Source of the DNA: Petrolisthes cinctipes
Lineage: Eukaryota > Arthropoda > Malacostraca > Decapoda > Porcellanidae
NCBI GenBank assembly: GCA_033782935.1
Contig: JAWQEG010000135.1
Coordinates: forward strand, 2,234,501 to 2,298,500
DNA length: 64,000 bases
Reading direction: 5' to 3'
Position 1 is the first letter of the stretch; each line of letters starts with the position of its first letter. The notes below the pieces were generated by a model. The model did not search any database, was not told the origin of the DNA, and worked only from the letters and a program-made list of their open reading frames with translations. Of this stretch, positions 9,883 through 24,100 are shown one piece after another. A program made the translations under genes and the position numbers.

Positions 9883-12025
9883 GTACAGATCGCTTCTGGG
9901 ACCCCAAAATATCGAATTTTCGGGTGTTTAGGGCCTGAATTTGAGATATAAACGGGTACAGAAGATGCATGCACATATCGACTTTTGGGCACCTAAAAGA
10001 TCGATTTTCAGTATGTTTTTGGCCTGTATTTTGAAAATACTCTAACACGGAGTAGGCATGTACAGATACCATCTGGGACCTCTAAATATCGAATTTTCGG
10101 GTGTGTTGGGACTGAATTTGAGATATCGATTTTTTGGCACCTAAAATGTCGATTTTTAGCATGTTTTTAGCCAATATTTTGAAAATATTCTAGCACTGTG
10201 TAGGCATGTACAGATTGCTTCTGGGACCCCAAAATATTGAATTTTCGGGTGTTTTGAGCCTGAATTTGAGATATAAACGGGTACAGAAGATACATGCACA
10301 TATTAACTTTGGGCACCAAAAATATCGATTTTCTGCATGTTTTGGGCCTGAATTTTGAAAATACTTTAACACGGAGTATGCATGTACAGATCGCTTCTGG
10401 GACCCCAAAATATCGAATTTTCGGGTGTTTAGGGCCTGAATTTGAGATATAAACGGGTACAGAAGATGCATGCACATATCGACTTTTGGGCACCTAAAAG
10501 ATCGATTTTCAGTATGTTTTTGGCCTGTATTTTGAAAATACTCTAACACGGAGTAGGCAAGTACAGATACCATCTGGGACCTCTAAATATCGAATTTTCG
10601 GGTGTGTTGGGACTGAATTTGAGATATCGATTTTTTGGCACCTAAAATGTCGATTTTTAGCATGTTTTTAGCCAATATTTTGAAAATATTCTAGCACTGT
10701 GTAGGCATGTACAGATTGCTTCTGGGACCCCAAAATATTGAATTTTCGGGTGTTTTGAGCCTGAATTTGAGATATAAACGGGTACTGAAGATGCATGCAC
10801 ATATCGACTTTGGGCACCAAAAATATCGATTTTCAGCATGTTTTGGGCCTGAATTTTGAAAATACTCTAACACGGAGTAGGCATGTACAGATACCTTCTG
10901 GGACCTCTAAATATCGAATTTTCGGGTGTTTTGGGACTGAATTTGATATATCGATTTTTTGGCACCTAAAATGTCGATTTTTAGCATGTTTTTAGCCTAT
11001 ATTTTGAAAATATTCTAGCACTGTGTAGGCATATACAGATTGCTTCAGGGACCCCAAAATATTGAATTTTCGGGTGTTTTGAGCCTGAATTTGAGATATA
11101 AACGGGTACAGAAGATACATGCACATATTGACTTTGGGCATCTAAAATATCGATTTTCAGCATGTTTTGGGCCTGTATTTTGAAAATACTCTAACACTGA
11201 GTAGGCATGTACAGATTGCTTCTGGGACCCCAAAATATTGAATTTTCGGGTGTTTTGAGCCTGAATTTGAGATATAAACGGGTACTGAAGATGCATGCAC
11301 ATATCGACTTTTGTGCACCTAAAAGATCGATTTTCAGTATGTTTTGAGCATGTATTTTGAAAATACTCTAACACGGAGTAGGCATGTACAGATCGCTTCT
11401 GGGACCCCTAAATATCGAATTTTCGGGTGTTTTGGGACTGAATTTGAGATATAAACGGGTACAGAAGATGCATGCACATATCGACTTTTGGGCACCTAAG
11501 AGATCGATTTTCAGTATGTTTTTGGCCTGTATTTTGAAAATACTCTAACACGGAGTAGGCATGTACAGATACCTTTTGGGACCTCTAAATATCGAATTTT
11601 CGGGTGTTTTGGGACTGAATTTGAGATATCGACTTTTTGGCACCTAAAAGATCGATTTTCAGCATGTTTTTAGCCTATGTTTTGAAAATAATCTTGCACT
11701 GAGTAGGCATGTACAGATCGCTTCTGGGACCCCAAAATATCGAATTTTCGGGTGTTTAGGGCCAGAATTTGAGATATAAACGGGTACAGAAGATGCATGC
11801 ACATATCGACTTTTGGGCACCTAAAAGATCGATTTTCAGTATGTTTTTGGCCTGTATTTTGAAAATACTCTAACACGGAGTAGGCATGTACAGATACCTT
11901 CTGGGACCTCTAAATATCGAATTTTCGGGTGTTTTGGGACTGAATTTGAGATATCGATTTTTTGGCACCTAAAATGTCGATTTTTAGCATGTTTTTAGCC
12001 TATATTTTGAAAATATTCTAGCACT
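9883..12025 (+). repeat. Irregular monomer order with several chimeras
   Basis: Order is A, E, C, A, E, C (F-like middle), E, D, F, a B/A chimera (11386), E-like B (11563), A, E. The E units at 10060 and 10561 share gataccatctgg, gtgtgttggg and gccaatatt, so E-C-A was locally duplicated. A single long monomer sits between the E units at 10561 and 10885, an S-L dimer rather than a trimer. Confidence 0.82.
11386..11562 (+). repeat. B/A chimeric monomer: B-type 5' half with 29-bp segment present
   Basis: The 5' half has class B markers (gacccctaaatatcg, ttttgggactg), but the unit is 177 bp because the aaacggg...catat segment is present. The 3' half is class A (ttttgggcacctaagag, tatgtttttggcctg). 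Recombination between B and A inside gagatat explains it. An undeleted ancestral B is less likely because the 3' half is wholly A-like. Confidence 0.85.
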
Positions 12026-13194
12026 GTACAGATCGCTTCTGGGACCCCAAAATATCGAATTTTCGGGTGTTTAGGGCCAGAATTAGAGATATAAACGGGT
12101 ACAGAAGATGCATGCACATATCGACTTTTGGGCACCTAAAAGATCGATTTTCAGTATGTTTTTGGCCTGTATTTTGAAAATACTCTAACACGGAGTAGGC
12201 ATGTACAGATACCTTCTGGGACCCCAAAATATTGAATTTTCTGGTGTTTTGAGCCTGAATTTGAGATATAAACGGGTACTGAAGATGCATGCACATATCG
12301 ACTTTTGTGCACCTAAAAGATCGATTTTCAGTATGTTTTGAGCATGTATTTTGAAAATACTCTAACACGGAGTAGGCATGTACAGATCGCTTCTGGGACC
12401 CCTAAATATCGAATTTTCGGGTGTTTTGGGACTGAATTTGAGATATCGACTTTTTGGCACCTAAAAGATCGATTTTTAGCATGTTTTTATCCTATATTTT
12501 GAAAATATTCTAGCACTGTACAGATTGCTTCTGGGACCCCAAAATATATAATTTTCGGGTGTTTTGAGCCTGAATTTGAGGTATAAACGGGTACAGAAGA
12601 TACATGCACATATTGACTTTGGGCACCAAAAATATCGATTTTCAGCATGTTTTGGGCCTGAATTTTGAAAATACTCTAACACGGAGTAGGCATGTACAGA
12701 TCGCTTCTGGGACCCCAAAATATCGAATTTTCGGGTGTTTAGGGCCAGAATTTGAGATATAAACGGGTACAGAAGATGCATGCACATATCGACTTTTGGG
12801 CACCTAAAAGATCGATTTTCAGTATGTTTTTGGCCTGTATTTTGAAAATACTCTAACACGGAGTAGGCATGTACAGATACCTTCTGGGACCTCTAAATAT
12901 CGAATTTTAGTGTGTTTTGGGACTGAATTTGAGATATCGATTTTTTGGCACCTAAAATGTCGATTTTTAGCATGTTTTTAGCCTATATTTTGGAAATATT
13001 CTAGCACTGTATAGGCATGTACAGATTGCTTCTGGGACCCCAAAATATTGAATTTTCGGGTGTTTTGAGCCTGAATTTGAGATATAAACGGGTACAGAAG
13101 ATACATGCACATATTGACTTTGGGCATCTAAAATATCGATTTTCAGCATGTTTTGGGCCTGTATTTTGAAAATACTTTAACACTGAGTAGGCAT
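12026..13194 (+). repeat. 1.17-kb dispersed block A-F-B-C-A-E-D, copy 2
   Basis: Unit starts are at 12026, 12203, 12380, 12518, 12694, 12871 and 13019, each 3312 bp after the copy at 8714. Shared rare variants include agaattagagat and aaaatatataatt; ttttctggtg in the F unit differs from the first copy. Confidence 0.85.
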
Positions 13195-13872
13195 GTACAG
13201 ATTGCTTCTGGGACCCCAAAATATTGAATTTTCAGGTGTTTTGAGCCTGAATTTGAGATATAAACGGGTACTGAAGATGCATGCACATATCGACTTTTGT
13301 GCACCTAAAAGATCGATTTTCAGTATGTTTTGAGCATGTATTTTGAAAATACTCTAACACGGAGTAGGCATGTACAGATCGCTTCTGGGACCCCTAAATA
13401 TCGAATTTTCGGGTGTTTTGGGACTAAATTTGAGATATCGACTTTTTGGCACCTAAAAGATCGATTTTTAGCATGTTTATAGCCTATATTTTGAAAATAT
13501 TCTAGCACTGAGTAGGCATGTACAGATTGCTTTTGGGACCCCAAAATATTGAATTTTCGGGTGTTTTGAGCCTGAATTTGAGATATAAACGGGTACAGAA
13601 GATACATGCACATATTGACTTTGGGCACCAAAAATATCGATTTTCAGCATGTTTTGGGCCTGAATTTTGAAAATACTCTAACACGGAGTAGGCATGTACA
13701 GATCGCTTCTGGGACCCCAAAATATCGAATTTTCGGGTGTTTAGGGCCAGAATTTGAGATATAAACGGGTACAGAAGATGCATGCACATATCGACTTTTG
13801 GGCACCTAAAAGATCGATTTTCAGTATGTTTTTGGCCTGTATTTTGAAAATACTCTAACACGGAGTAGGCAT
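12871..13872 (+). repeat. 1002-bp hexamer E-D-F-B-C-A, copy 1
   Basis: Units start at 12871, 13019, 13195, 13372, 13520 and 13696. B is the 148-bp form and carries gggactaaattt and gtttatagcc; C carries gcttttggg. The next 1002 bp repeat the same variants, showing a recent tandem duplication of one hexamer. Confidence 0.9.
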
Positions 13873-14873
13873 GTACAGATACCTTCTGGGACCTCTAAAT
13901 ATCGAATTTTAGTGTGTTTTGGGACTGAATTTGAGATATCGATTTTTTGGCACCTAAAATGTCGATTTTTAGCATGTTTTTAGCCTATATTTTGGAAATA
14001 TTCTAGCACTGTATAGGCATGTACAGATTGCTTCTGGGACCCCAAAATATTGAATTTTCGGGTGTTTTGAGCCTGAATTTGAGATATAAACGGGTACAGA
14101 AGATACATGCACATATTGACTTTGGGCATCTAAAATATCGATTTTCAGCATGTTTTGGGCCTGTATTTTGAAAATACTTTAACACTGAGTAGGCATGTAC
14201 AGATTGCTTCTGGGACCCCAAAATATTGAATTTTCAGGTGTTTTGAGCCTGAATTTGAGATATAAACGGGTACTGAAGATGCATGCACATATCGACTTTT
14301 GTGCACCTAAAAGATCGATTTTCAGTATGTTTTGAGCATGTATTTTGAAAATACTCTAACACGGAGTAGGCATGTACAGATCGCTTCTGGGACCCCTAAA
14401 TATCGAATTTTCGGGTGTTTTGGGACTAAATTTGAGATATCGACTTTTTGGCACCTAAAAGATCGATTTTTAGCATGTTTATAGCCTATATTTTGAAAAT
14501 ATTCTAGCACTGAGTAGGCATGTACAGATTGCTTTTGGGACCCCAAAATATTGAATTTTCGGGTGTTTTGAGCCTGAATTTGAGATATAAACGGGTACAG
14601 AAGATACATGCACATATTGACTTTGGGCACCAAAAATATCGATTTTCAGCATGTTTTGGGCCTGAATTTTGAAAATACTCTAACACGGAGTAGGCATGTA
14701 CAGATCGTTCTGGGACCCCAAAATATCGAATTTTCGGGTGTTTAGGGCCAGAATTTGAGATATAAAAGGGTACAGAAGATGCATGCACATATCGACTTTT
14801 GGGCACCTAAAAGATCGATTTTCAGTATGTTTTTGGCCTGTATTTTGAAAATACTCTAACACGGAGTAGGCAT
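13873..14873 (+). repeat. 1001-bp hexamer E-D-F-B-C-A, copy 2
   Basis: This is a tandem copy of 12871-13872. It differs visibly only in its last A unit (14698), which has a 1-bp loss (gatcgttctggg) and ataaaaggg. The gatcgttctggg variant is carried on into the large duplication at 21476. Confidence 0.9.
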
Positions 14874-17800
14874 GTACAGATACCTTCTGGGACCTCTAAA
14901 TATCGAATTTTCGTGTGTTTTGGGACTGAATTTGAGATATCGATTTTTTGGCACCTAAAATGTCGATTTTTAGCATGTTTTTAGCCTATATTTTGGAAAT
15001 ATTCTAGCACTGTATAGGCATGTACAAATTGCTTCTGGGACCCCAAAATATTGAATTTTCGGGTGTTTTGAGCCTGAATTTGAGATATAAACGGGTACAG
15101 AAGATACATGCACATATTGACTTTGGGCATCTAAAATATCGATTTTCAGCATGTTTTGGGCCTGCATTTGAAAATACTCTAACACTGAGTAGGCATGTAC
15201 AGATTGCTTCTGGGACCCCAAAATATCGAATTTTCGGGTGTTTTGAGCCTGAATTTGAGATATAAACGGGTACAGAAGATACATGCACATATTGACTTTG
15301 GGCACCTAAAAGATCGATTTTCAGTATGTTTTGAGCATGTATTTTGAAAATACTCTAACACGGAATAGGCATGTACAGATCGCTTCTGGGACCCCTAAAT
15401 ATCGAATTTTCGGGTGTTTTGGGACTGAATTTGAGATATCGACTTTTTGGCACCTAAAAGATCGATTTTTAGCATGTTTTTAGCCTATATTTTGAAAATA
15501 TTCTAGCACTGTACAGATTGCTTCTGGGACCCCAAAATATTGAATTTTCGGGTGTTTTGAGCCTGAATTTGAGATATAAACGGGTACAGAAGATACATGC
15601 ACATATTGACTTTGGGCACCATAAATATCGATTTTCAGCATGTTTTGGGCCTGAATTTTGAAAATACTCTAACTCTGAGTAGGTATGTACAGATCGCTTC
15701 TGGGACCCCAAAATATCGAATTTTCGGGTGTTTAGGGCCAGAATTTGAGATATAAACGGGTACAGAAGATGCATGCACATATCGACTTTTGGGCACCTAA
15801 AAGATCGATTTTCAGTATGTTTTTGGCCTGTATTTTGAAAATACTTTAACACGGAGTAGGCATGTACAGATACCTTCTGGGACCTCTAAATAACGAATTT
15901 TCGGGTGTTTTGGGACTGAATTAGAGATATCGATTTTTTGGCACCTAAAATGTCGATTTTCAGCATGTTTTTAGCCTATATTTTGAAAATATTCTAGCAA
16001 TGTGTAGGCATGTACAGATTGCTTCTGGGACCCCAAAATATTGAATTTTCGGGTGTTTTGAGCCTGAATTTGAGATATAAACGGGTACTGAAGATGCATG
16101 CACATATCGACTTTTGTGCACCTAAAAGATCGATTTTCAGTATGTTTTGAGCATGTATTTTGAAAATACTCTAACACGGAGTAGGCATGTACAGATCGCT
16201 TCTGGGACCCCAAAATATCGAATTTTCGGGTGTTTTGGGACTGAATTTGAGATATCGACTTTTTGGCACCTAAAAGATCGATTTTTAGCATGTTTTTAGC
16301 CTATATTTTGAAAATATTCTAGCACTGTACAGATTGCTTCTGGGACCCCAAAATATTGAATTTTCGGGTGTTTTGAGCCTGAATTTGAGATATAAACGGG
16401 TACAGAAGATACATGCACATATTGACTTTGGGCACCTAAAAGATCGATTTTCAGTATGTTTTGAGCATGTATTTTGAAAATACTCTAACACGGAGTAGGC
16501 ATGTACAGATCGCTTCTGGGACCCCTAAATATCGAATTTTCAGGTGTTTTGGGACTGAATTTGAGATATCGACTTTTTGGCACCTAAAAGATCGATTTTT
16601 AGCATGTTTTTAGCCTATATTTTGAAAATATTCTAGCACTGTACAGATTGCTTCTGGGACCCCAAAATATTGAATTTTCGGGTGTTTTGAGCCTGAATTT
16701 GAGATATAAACGGGTACAGAAGATACATGCACATATTGACTTTGGGCACCAAAAATATCTATTTTCAGCATGTTTTGGGCCTGAATTATGAAAATACTCT
16801 AACACGGAGTAGGCATGTACAGATCGCTTCTGGGACCCCAAAATATCGAATTTTCGGGTGTTTAGGGCCAGAATTTGAGATATAAACGGGTACAGAAGAT
16901 GCATGCACATATCGACTTTTGGGCACCTAAAAGATCGATTTTCAGTATGTTTTTGGCCTGTATTTTGAAAATACTCTAACACGGAGTAGGCATGTACAGA
17001 TACCTTCTGGGACCTCTAAATATCGAATTTTCGGGTGTTTTGGGACTGAATTTGAGATATCGATTTTTTGGCACCTAAAATGTCGATTTTTAGCATGTTT
17101 TTAGCCTATATTTTGAAAATATTCTAGCACTGTGTAGGCATGTACAGATTGCTTCTGGGACCCCAAAATATTGAATTTTCGGGTGTTTTGAGCCTGAATT
17201 TGAGATATAAACGGGTACAGAAGATACATGCACATATTGACTTTGGGCATCTAAAATATCGATTTTCAGCATGATTTGGGCCAGTATTTTGAAAATACTT
17301 TAACACTGAGTAGGCATGTACAGATTGCTTCTGGGACCCCAAAATATTGAATTTTCAGGTGTTTTGAGCCTGAATTTGAGATATAAACGGGTACTGAAGA
17401 TGCATGCACATATCGACTTTTGTGCACCTAAAAGATCGATTTTCAGTATGTTTTGAGCATGTATTTTGAAAATACTCTAACACGGAGTAGGCATGTACAG
17501 ATCGCTTCTGGGACCCCTAAATATCGAATTTTCGGGTGTTTTGGGACTGAATTTGAGATATCGACTTTTTGGCACCTAAAAGATCGATTTTTAGCATGTT
17601 TTTAGCCTATATTTTGAAAATATTCTAGCACTGTACAGATTGCTTCTGGGACCCCAAAATATTGAATTTTCGGGTGTTTTGAGCCTGAATTTGAGATATA
17701 AACGGGTACAGAAGATACATGCACATATTGACTTTGGGCATCTAAAATATCGATTTTCAGCATGTTTTGGGCCTGTATTTTGAAAATACTCTAACACTGA

Positions 17801-18664
17801 GTAGGCATGTACAGTTTGCTTCTGGGACCCCAAAATATTGAATTTTCGGGTGTTTTGAGCCTGAATTTGAGATATAAACGGGTACTGGAGATGCATACAC
17901 ATATTGACTTTGGGCACCAAAAATATCGATTTTCAGCATGTTTTGGGCCTGAATTTTGAAAATACTCTAACACGGAGTAGGCATGTACAGATCGCTTCTG
18001 GGACCCCAAAATATCGAATTTTCGGGTGTTTAGGGCTAGAATTTGAGATATAAACGGGTACAGAAGATGCATGCACATATCGACTTTTGGGCACCTAAAA
18101 GATCTATTTTCAGTATGTTTTTGGCCTGTATTTTGAAAATACTCTAACACGGAGTAGGCATGTACAAATACCTTCTGGGACCTCTAAATATCGAATTTTC
18201 GGGTGTTTTGGGACTGAATTTGAGATATCGATTTTTTTGGCACCTAAAATGTCGATTTTTAGCATGTTTTTAGCCTATATTTTGAAAATATTCTAGCACT
18301 GTGTAGGCATGTACAGATTGCTTCTGGGACCCAAAAATATTGAATTTTCGGGTGTTTTCAGCCTGAATTTGAGATATAAACGGGTACAGAAGATACATGC
18401 ACATATTGACTTTGGGCATCTAAAATTTTCCATTTTTAGCATATTTTGGGCCTGTATTTTGAAAATACTTTAACACTGAGTAGGCATGTACAGATTGCTT
18501 CTGGGACCCCAAAATATTGAATTTTCGGGTGTTTTGAGCCTGAATTTGAGACATAAACGGGTACTGAAGATGCATGCACATATCGACTTTTGTGCACCTA
18601 AAAGATCGATTTTCAGTATGTTTTGAGCATGTATTTTGAAAATACTCTAACACGGAGTAGGCAT
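14374..18664 (+). repeat. Large segmental duplication, copy 1, left part
   Basis: The block shares rare markers with 21152-25441 at an offset of 6778 bp, then 6777 bp after a 1-bp loss near 22785. Markers are gcttttggg (C, 14522), gatcgttctggg (A, 14698), gtacaaattgc with a 175-bp D (15022), ggaataggcat (15363), aaataacgaa (15891), catgatttgggccag (17272), gtactggagatgcatac (17882) and a T7 run in E (18162, 149 bp). The first B unit differs between copies in its first 20 bases. Confidence 0.88.
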
Positions 18665-21151
18665 GTACAGATCGCTTCTGGGACCCCAAAATATCGAATT
18701 TTCGGGTGTTTTGGGACTGAATTTGAGATATCGACTTTTTGGCACCTAAAAGATCGATTTTTAGCATGTTTTTAGCCTATATTTTGAAAATATTCTAGCA
18801 CTGTACAGATTGCTTCTGGGATCCCAAAATATTGAATTTTCGGGTGTTTTGAGCCTGAATTTGAGATATAAACGGGTACAGAAGATACATGCACATATTG
18901 ACTTTGGGCACCAAAAATATCGATTTTCAGCATGTTTTGGGCCTGAATTTTGAAAATACTCTAACACGGAGTAGGCATGTACAGATCGCTTCTGGGACCC
19001 CAAAATATCGAATTTTCGGGTGTTTAGGGCCAGAATTTGAGATATAAACGGGTACAGAAGATGCATGCACATATCGACTTTTGGGCACCTAAAAGATCGA
19101 TTTTCAGTATGTTTTTGGCCTGTATTTTGAAAATACTCTAACACGGAGTAGGCATGTACAGATACCTTCTGGGACCTCTAAATATCGAATTTTCGGGTGT
19201 TTTGGGACTGAATTTGAGATATCGATTTTTTGGCACCTAAAATGTCGATTTTTAGCATGTTTTTAGCCTATATTTTGAAAATATTCTAGCACTGTGTAGG
19301 CATGTACAGATTGCTTCTGGGACCCCAAAATATTGAATTTTCGGGTGTTTTGAGCCAGAATTTGAGATATAAACGGGTACAGAAGATACATGCAAATATT
19401 GACTTTGGGCATCTAAAATATCGATTTTCAGCATGTTTTGGGCCTGTATTTTGAAAATACTCTAACACTGAGTAGGCATGTACAGATTGCTTCTGGGACC
19501 CCAAAATATCGAATTTTCGGGTGTTTTGAGCCTGAATTTGAGATATAAACGGGTACTGAAGATGCAAGCACATATCGACTTCTGTGCACCTGAAAGATCG
19601 ATTTTCAGTATGTTTTGAGCATGTATTTTGAAAATACTCTAACACGGAGTAGGCATGTACAGATCGCTTCTGGGACCCCTAAATATCGAATTTTGGGGTA
19701 TTTTGGGACTGAATTTGAGATATCGACTTTTTGGCACCTAAAATGTCGATTTTTAGCATGTTTTTAGCCTATATTTTGAAAATATTCTAGCACTGTGTAG
19801 GCATGTACAGATTGCTTCTGGGATCCCAAAATATTGAATTTTCGGGTGTTTTGAGCCTGAATTTGAGATATAAACGGGTACAGAAGATACATGCACATAT
19901 TGACTTTGGGCATCTAAAATTTTCCATTTTCAGCATATTTTGGGCCTGTATTTTGAAAATACTTTAACACTGAGTAGGCATGTACAGATTGCTTCTGGGA
20001 CCCCAAAATATTGAATTTTCGGGTGTTTTGAGCCTGAATTTGAGACATAAACGGGTACTGAAGATGCATGCACATATCGACTCTTGTGCACCTAAAAGAT
20101 CGATTTTCAGTATGTTTTGAGCATGTATTTTGAAAATACTCTAACACGGAGTAGGCATGTACAGATCGCTTCTGGGACCCCAAAATATCGAATTTTCGGG
20201 TGTTTAGGGCCAGAATTTGAGATATAAACGGGTACAGAAGATGCATGCACATATCGACTTTTGGGCACCTAAAAGATCGATTTTCAGTATGTTTTTGGCC
20301 TGTATTTTGAAAATACTCTAACACGGAGTAGGCATGTACAGATACCTTCTGGGACCTCTAAATATCGAATTTTCGGGTGTTTTGGGACTGAATTTGAGAT
20401 ATCGATTTTTTGGCACCTAAAATGTCGATTTTTAGCATGTTTTTAGGCTATATTTTGAAAATATTCTAGCACTGTGTAGGCATGTACAGATTGCTTCTGG
20501 GACCCCAAAATATTGAATTTTCGGGTGTTTTGAGCCTGAATTTGAGATATAAACGGGTACTGAAGATGCATGCACATATCGACTTTTGTGCACCTAAAAG
20601 ATCGATTTTCAGTATGTTTTGAGCATGTATTTTGAAAATACTCTAACACGGAGTAGGCATGTACAGATCGCTTCTGGGACCCCTAAATATTGAATTTTCA
20701 GGTGTTTTGGGACTGAATTTGAGATATCGACTTTTTGGCACCTAAAAGATCGATTTTTAGCATGTTTTTAGCCTATATTTTTAAAATATTCTAGCACTGT
20801 ACAGATTGCTTCTGGGACCCCAAAATATTGAATTTTCGGGTGTTTTGAGCCTGAATTTGAGATATAAACGGGTTCAGAAGATACATGCACATATTGACTT
20901 TGATCACCAAAAATATCGATTTTCAGCATGTTTTGGGCCTGAATTATGAAAATACTCTAACACGGAGTAGGCATGTACAGATCGCTTCTGGGACCCCAAA
21001 ATATCGAATTTTCGGGTGTTTAGGGCCAGAATTTGAGATATAAACGGGTACAGAAGATGCATGCACATATCGACTTTTGGGCACCTAAAAGATCGATTTT
21101 CAGTATGTTTTTGGCCTGTATTTTGAAAATACTCTAACACGGAGTAGGCAT
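18665..21151 (+). repeat. Large segmental duplication, copy 1, right part
   Basis: This matches 26120-28606 at an offset of 7455 bp. Shared markers are gggatcccaa in C, catgcaaat in D, cttctgtgcacctgaaag in F, aaaattttcc in the D unit at 19805, taggctatatt in E and tttgatcacc in C. It joins directly to the left part, whereas copies 2 and 3 have four extra monomers at this point. Confidence 0.87.
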
Positions 21152-24100
21152 GTACAGATACCTTCTGGGACCTCTAAATATCGAATTTTCGGGTGTTTTG
21201 GGACTAAATTTGAGATATCGACTTTTTGGCACCTAAAAGATCGATTTTTAGCATGTTTTTAGCCTATATTTTGAAAATATTCTAGCACTGAGTAGGCATG
21301 TACAGATTGCTTTTGGGACCCCAAAATATTGAATTTTCGGGTGTTTTGAGCCTGAATTTGAGATATAAACGGGTACAGAAGATACATGCACATATTGACT
21401 TTGGGCACCAAAAATATCGATTTTCAGCATGTTTTGGGCCTGAATTTTGAAAATACTCTAACACGGAGTAGGCATGTACAGATCGTTCTGGGACCCCAAA
21501 ATATCGAATTTTCGGGTGTTTAGGGCCAGAATTTGAGATATAAACGGGTACAGAAGATGCATGCACATATCGACTTTTGGGCACCTAAAAGATCGATTTT
21601 CAGTATGTTTTTGGCCTGTATTTTGAAAATACTCTAACACGGAGTAGGCATGTACAGATACCTTCTGGGACCTCTAAATATCGAATTTTCGTGTGTTTTG
21701 GGACTGAATTTGAGATATCGATTTTTTGGCACCTAAAATGTCGATTTTTAGCATGTTTTTAGCCTATATTTTGGAAATATTCTAGCACTGTATAGGCATG
21801 TACAAATTGCTTCTGGGACCCCAAAATATTGAATTTTCGGGTGTTTTGAGCCTGAATTTGAGATATAAACGGGTACAGAAGATACATGCACATATTGACT
21901 TTGGGCATCTAAAATATCGATTTTCAGCATGTTTTGGGCCTGCATTTGAAAATACTCTAACACTGAGTAGGCATGTACAGATTGCTTCTGGGACCCCAAA
22001 ATATCGAATTTTCGAGTGTTTTGAGCCTGAATTTGAGATATAAACGGGTACAGAAGATACATGCACATATTGACTTTGGGCACCTAAAAGATCGATTTTC
22101 AGTATGTTTTGAGCATGTATTTTGAAAATACTCTAACACGGAATAGGCATGTACAGATCGCTTCTGGGACCCCTAAATATCGAATTTTCGGGTGTTTTGG
22201 GACTGAATTTGAGATATCGACTTTTTGGCACCTAAAAGATCGATTTTTAGCATGTTTTTAGCCTATATTTTGAAAATATTCTAGCACTGTACAGATTGCT
22301 TCTGGGACCCCAAAATATTGAATTTTCGGGTGTTTTGAGCCTGAATTTGAGATATAAACGGGTACAGAAGATACATGCACATATTGACTTTGGGCACCAA
22401 AAATATCGATTTTCAGCATGTTTTGGGCCTGAATTTTGAAAATACTCTAACTCGGAGTAGGTATGTACAGATCGCTTCTGGGACCCCAAAATATCGAATT
22501 TTCGGGTGTTTAGGGCCAGAATTTGAGATATAAACGGGTACAGAAGATGCATGCACATATCGACTTTTGGGCACCTAAAAGATCGATTTTCAGTATGTTT
22601 TTGGCCTGTATTTTGAAAATACTTTAACACGGAGTAGGCATGTACAGATACCTTCTGGGACCTCTAAATAACGAATTTTCGGGTGTTTTGGGACTGAATT
22701 AGAGATATCGATTTTTTGGCACCTAAAATGTCGATTTTCAGCATGTTTTTAGCCTATATTTTGAAAATATTCTAGCAATGTGTAGCATGTACAGATTGCT
22801 TCTGGGACCCCAAAATATTGAATTTTCGGGTGTTTTGAGCCTGAATTTGAGATATAAACGGGTACTGAAGATGCATGCACATATCGACTTTTGTGCACCT
22901 AAAAGATCGATTTTCAGTATGTTTTGAGCATGTATTTTGAAAATACTCTAACACGGAGTAGGCATGTACAGATCGCTTCTGGGACCCCAAAATATCGAAT
23001 TTTCGGGTGTTTTGGGACTGAATTTGAGATATCGACTTTTTGGCACCTAAAAGATCGATTTTTAGCATGTTTTTAGCCTATATTTTGAAAATATTCTAGC
23101 ACTGTACAGATTGCTTCTGGGACCCCAAAATATTGAATTTTCGGGTGTTTTGAGCCTGAATTTGAGATATAAACGGGTACAGAAGATACATGCACATATT
23201 GACTTTGGGCACCTAAAAGATCGATTTTCAGTATGTTTTGAGCATGTATTTTGTAAATACTCTAACACGGAGTAGGCATGTACAGATCGCTTCTGGGACC
23301 CCTAAATATCGAATTTTCAGGTGTTTTGGGACTGAATTTGAGATATCGACTTTTTGGCACCTAAAAGATCGATTTTTAGCATGTTTTTAGCCTATATTTT
23401 GAAAATATTCTAGCACTGTACAGATTGCTTCTGGGACCCCAAAATATTGAATTTTCGGGTGTTTTGAGCCTGAATTTGAGATATAAACGGGTACAGAAGA
23501 TACATGCACATATTGACTTTGGGCACCAAAAATATCTATTTTCAGCATGTTTTGGGCCTGAATTATGAAAATACTCTAACACGGAGTAGGCATGTACAGA
23601 TCGCTTCTGGGACCCCAAAATATCGAATTTTCGGGTGTTTAGGGCCAGAATTTGAGATATAAACGGGTACAGAAGATGCATGCACATATCGACTTTTGGG
23701 CACCTAAAAGATCGATTTTCAGTATGTTTTTGGCCTGTATTTTGAAAATACTCTAACACGGAGTAGGCATGTACAGATACCTTCTGGGACCTCTAAATAT
23801 CGAATTTTCGGGTGTTTTGGGACTGAATTTGAGATATCGATTTTTTGGCACCTAAAATGTCGATTTTTAGCATGTTTTTAGCCTATATTTTGAAAATATT
23901 CTAGCACTGTGTAGGCATGTACAGATTGCTTCTGGGACCCCAAAATATTGAATTTTCGGGTGTTTTGAGCCTGAATTTGAGATATAAACGGGTACAGAAG
24001 ATACATGCACATATTGACTTTGGGCATCTAAAATATCGATTTTCAGCATGATTTGGGCCAGTATTTTGAAAATACTTTAACACTGAGTAGGCATGTACAG

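Noticed and set aside
10795..10995. Plus-strand open frames of 66-81 codons (also near 15020, 21798 and 57990).
   Set aside because: These fall on monomers with small length changes that happen to remove a stop. They show no conserved start context and match the satellite exactly, so they are chance frames.
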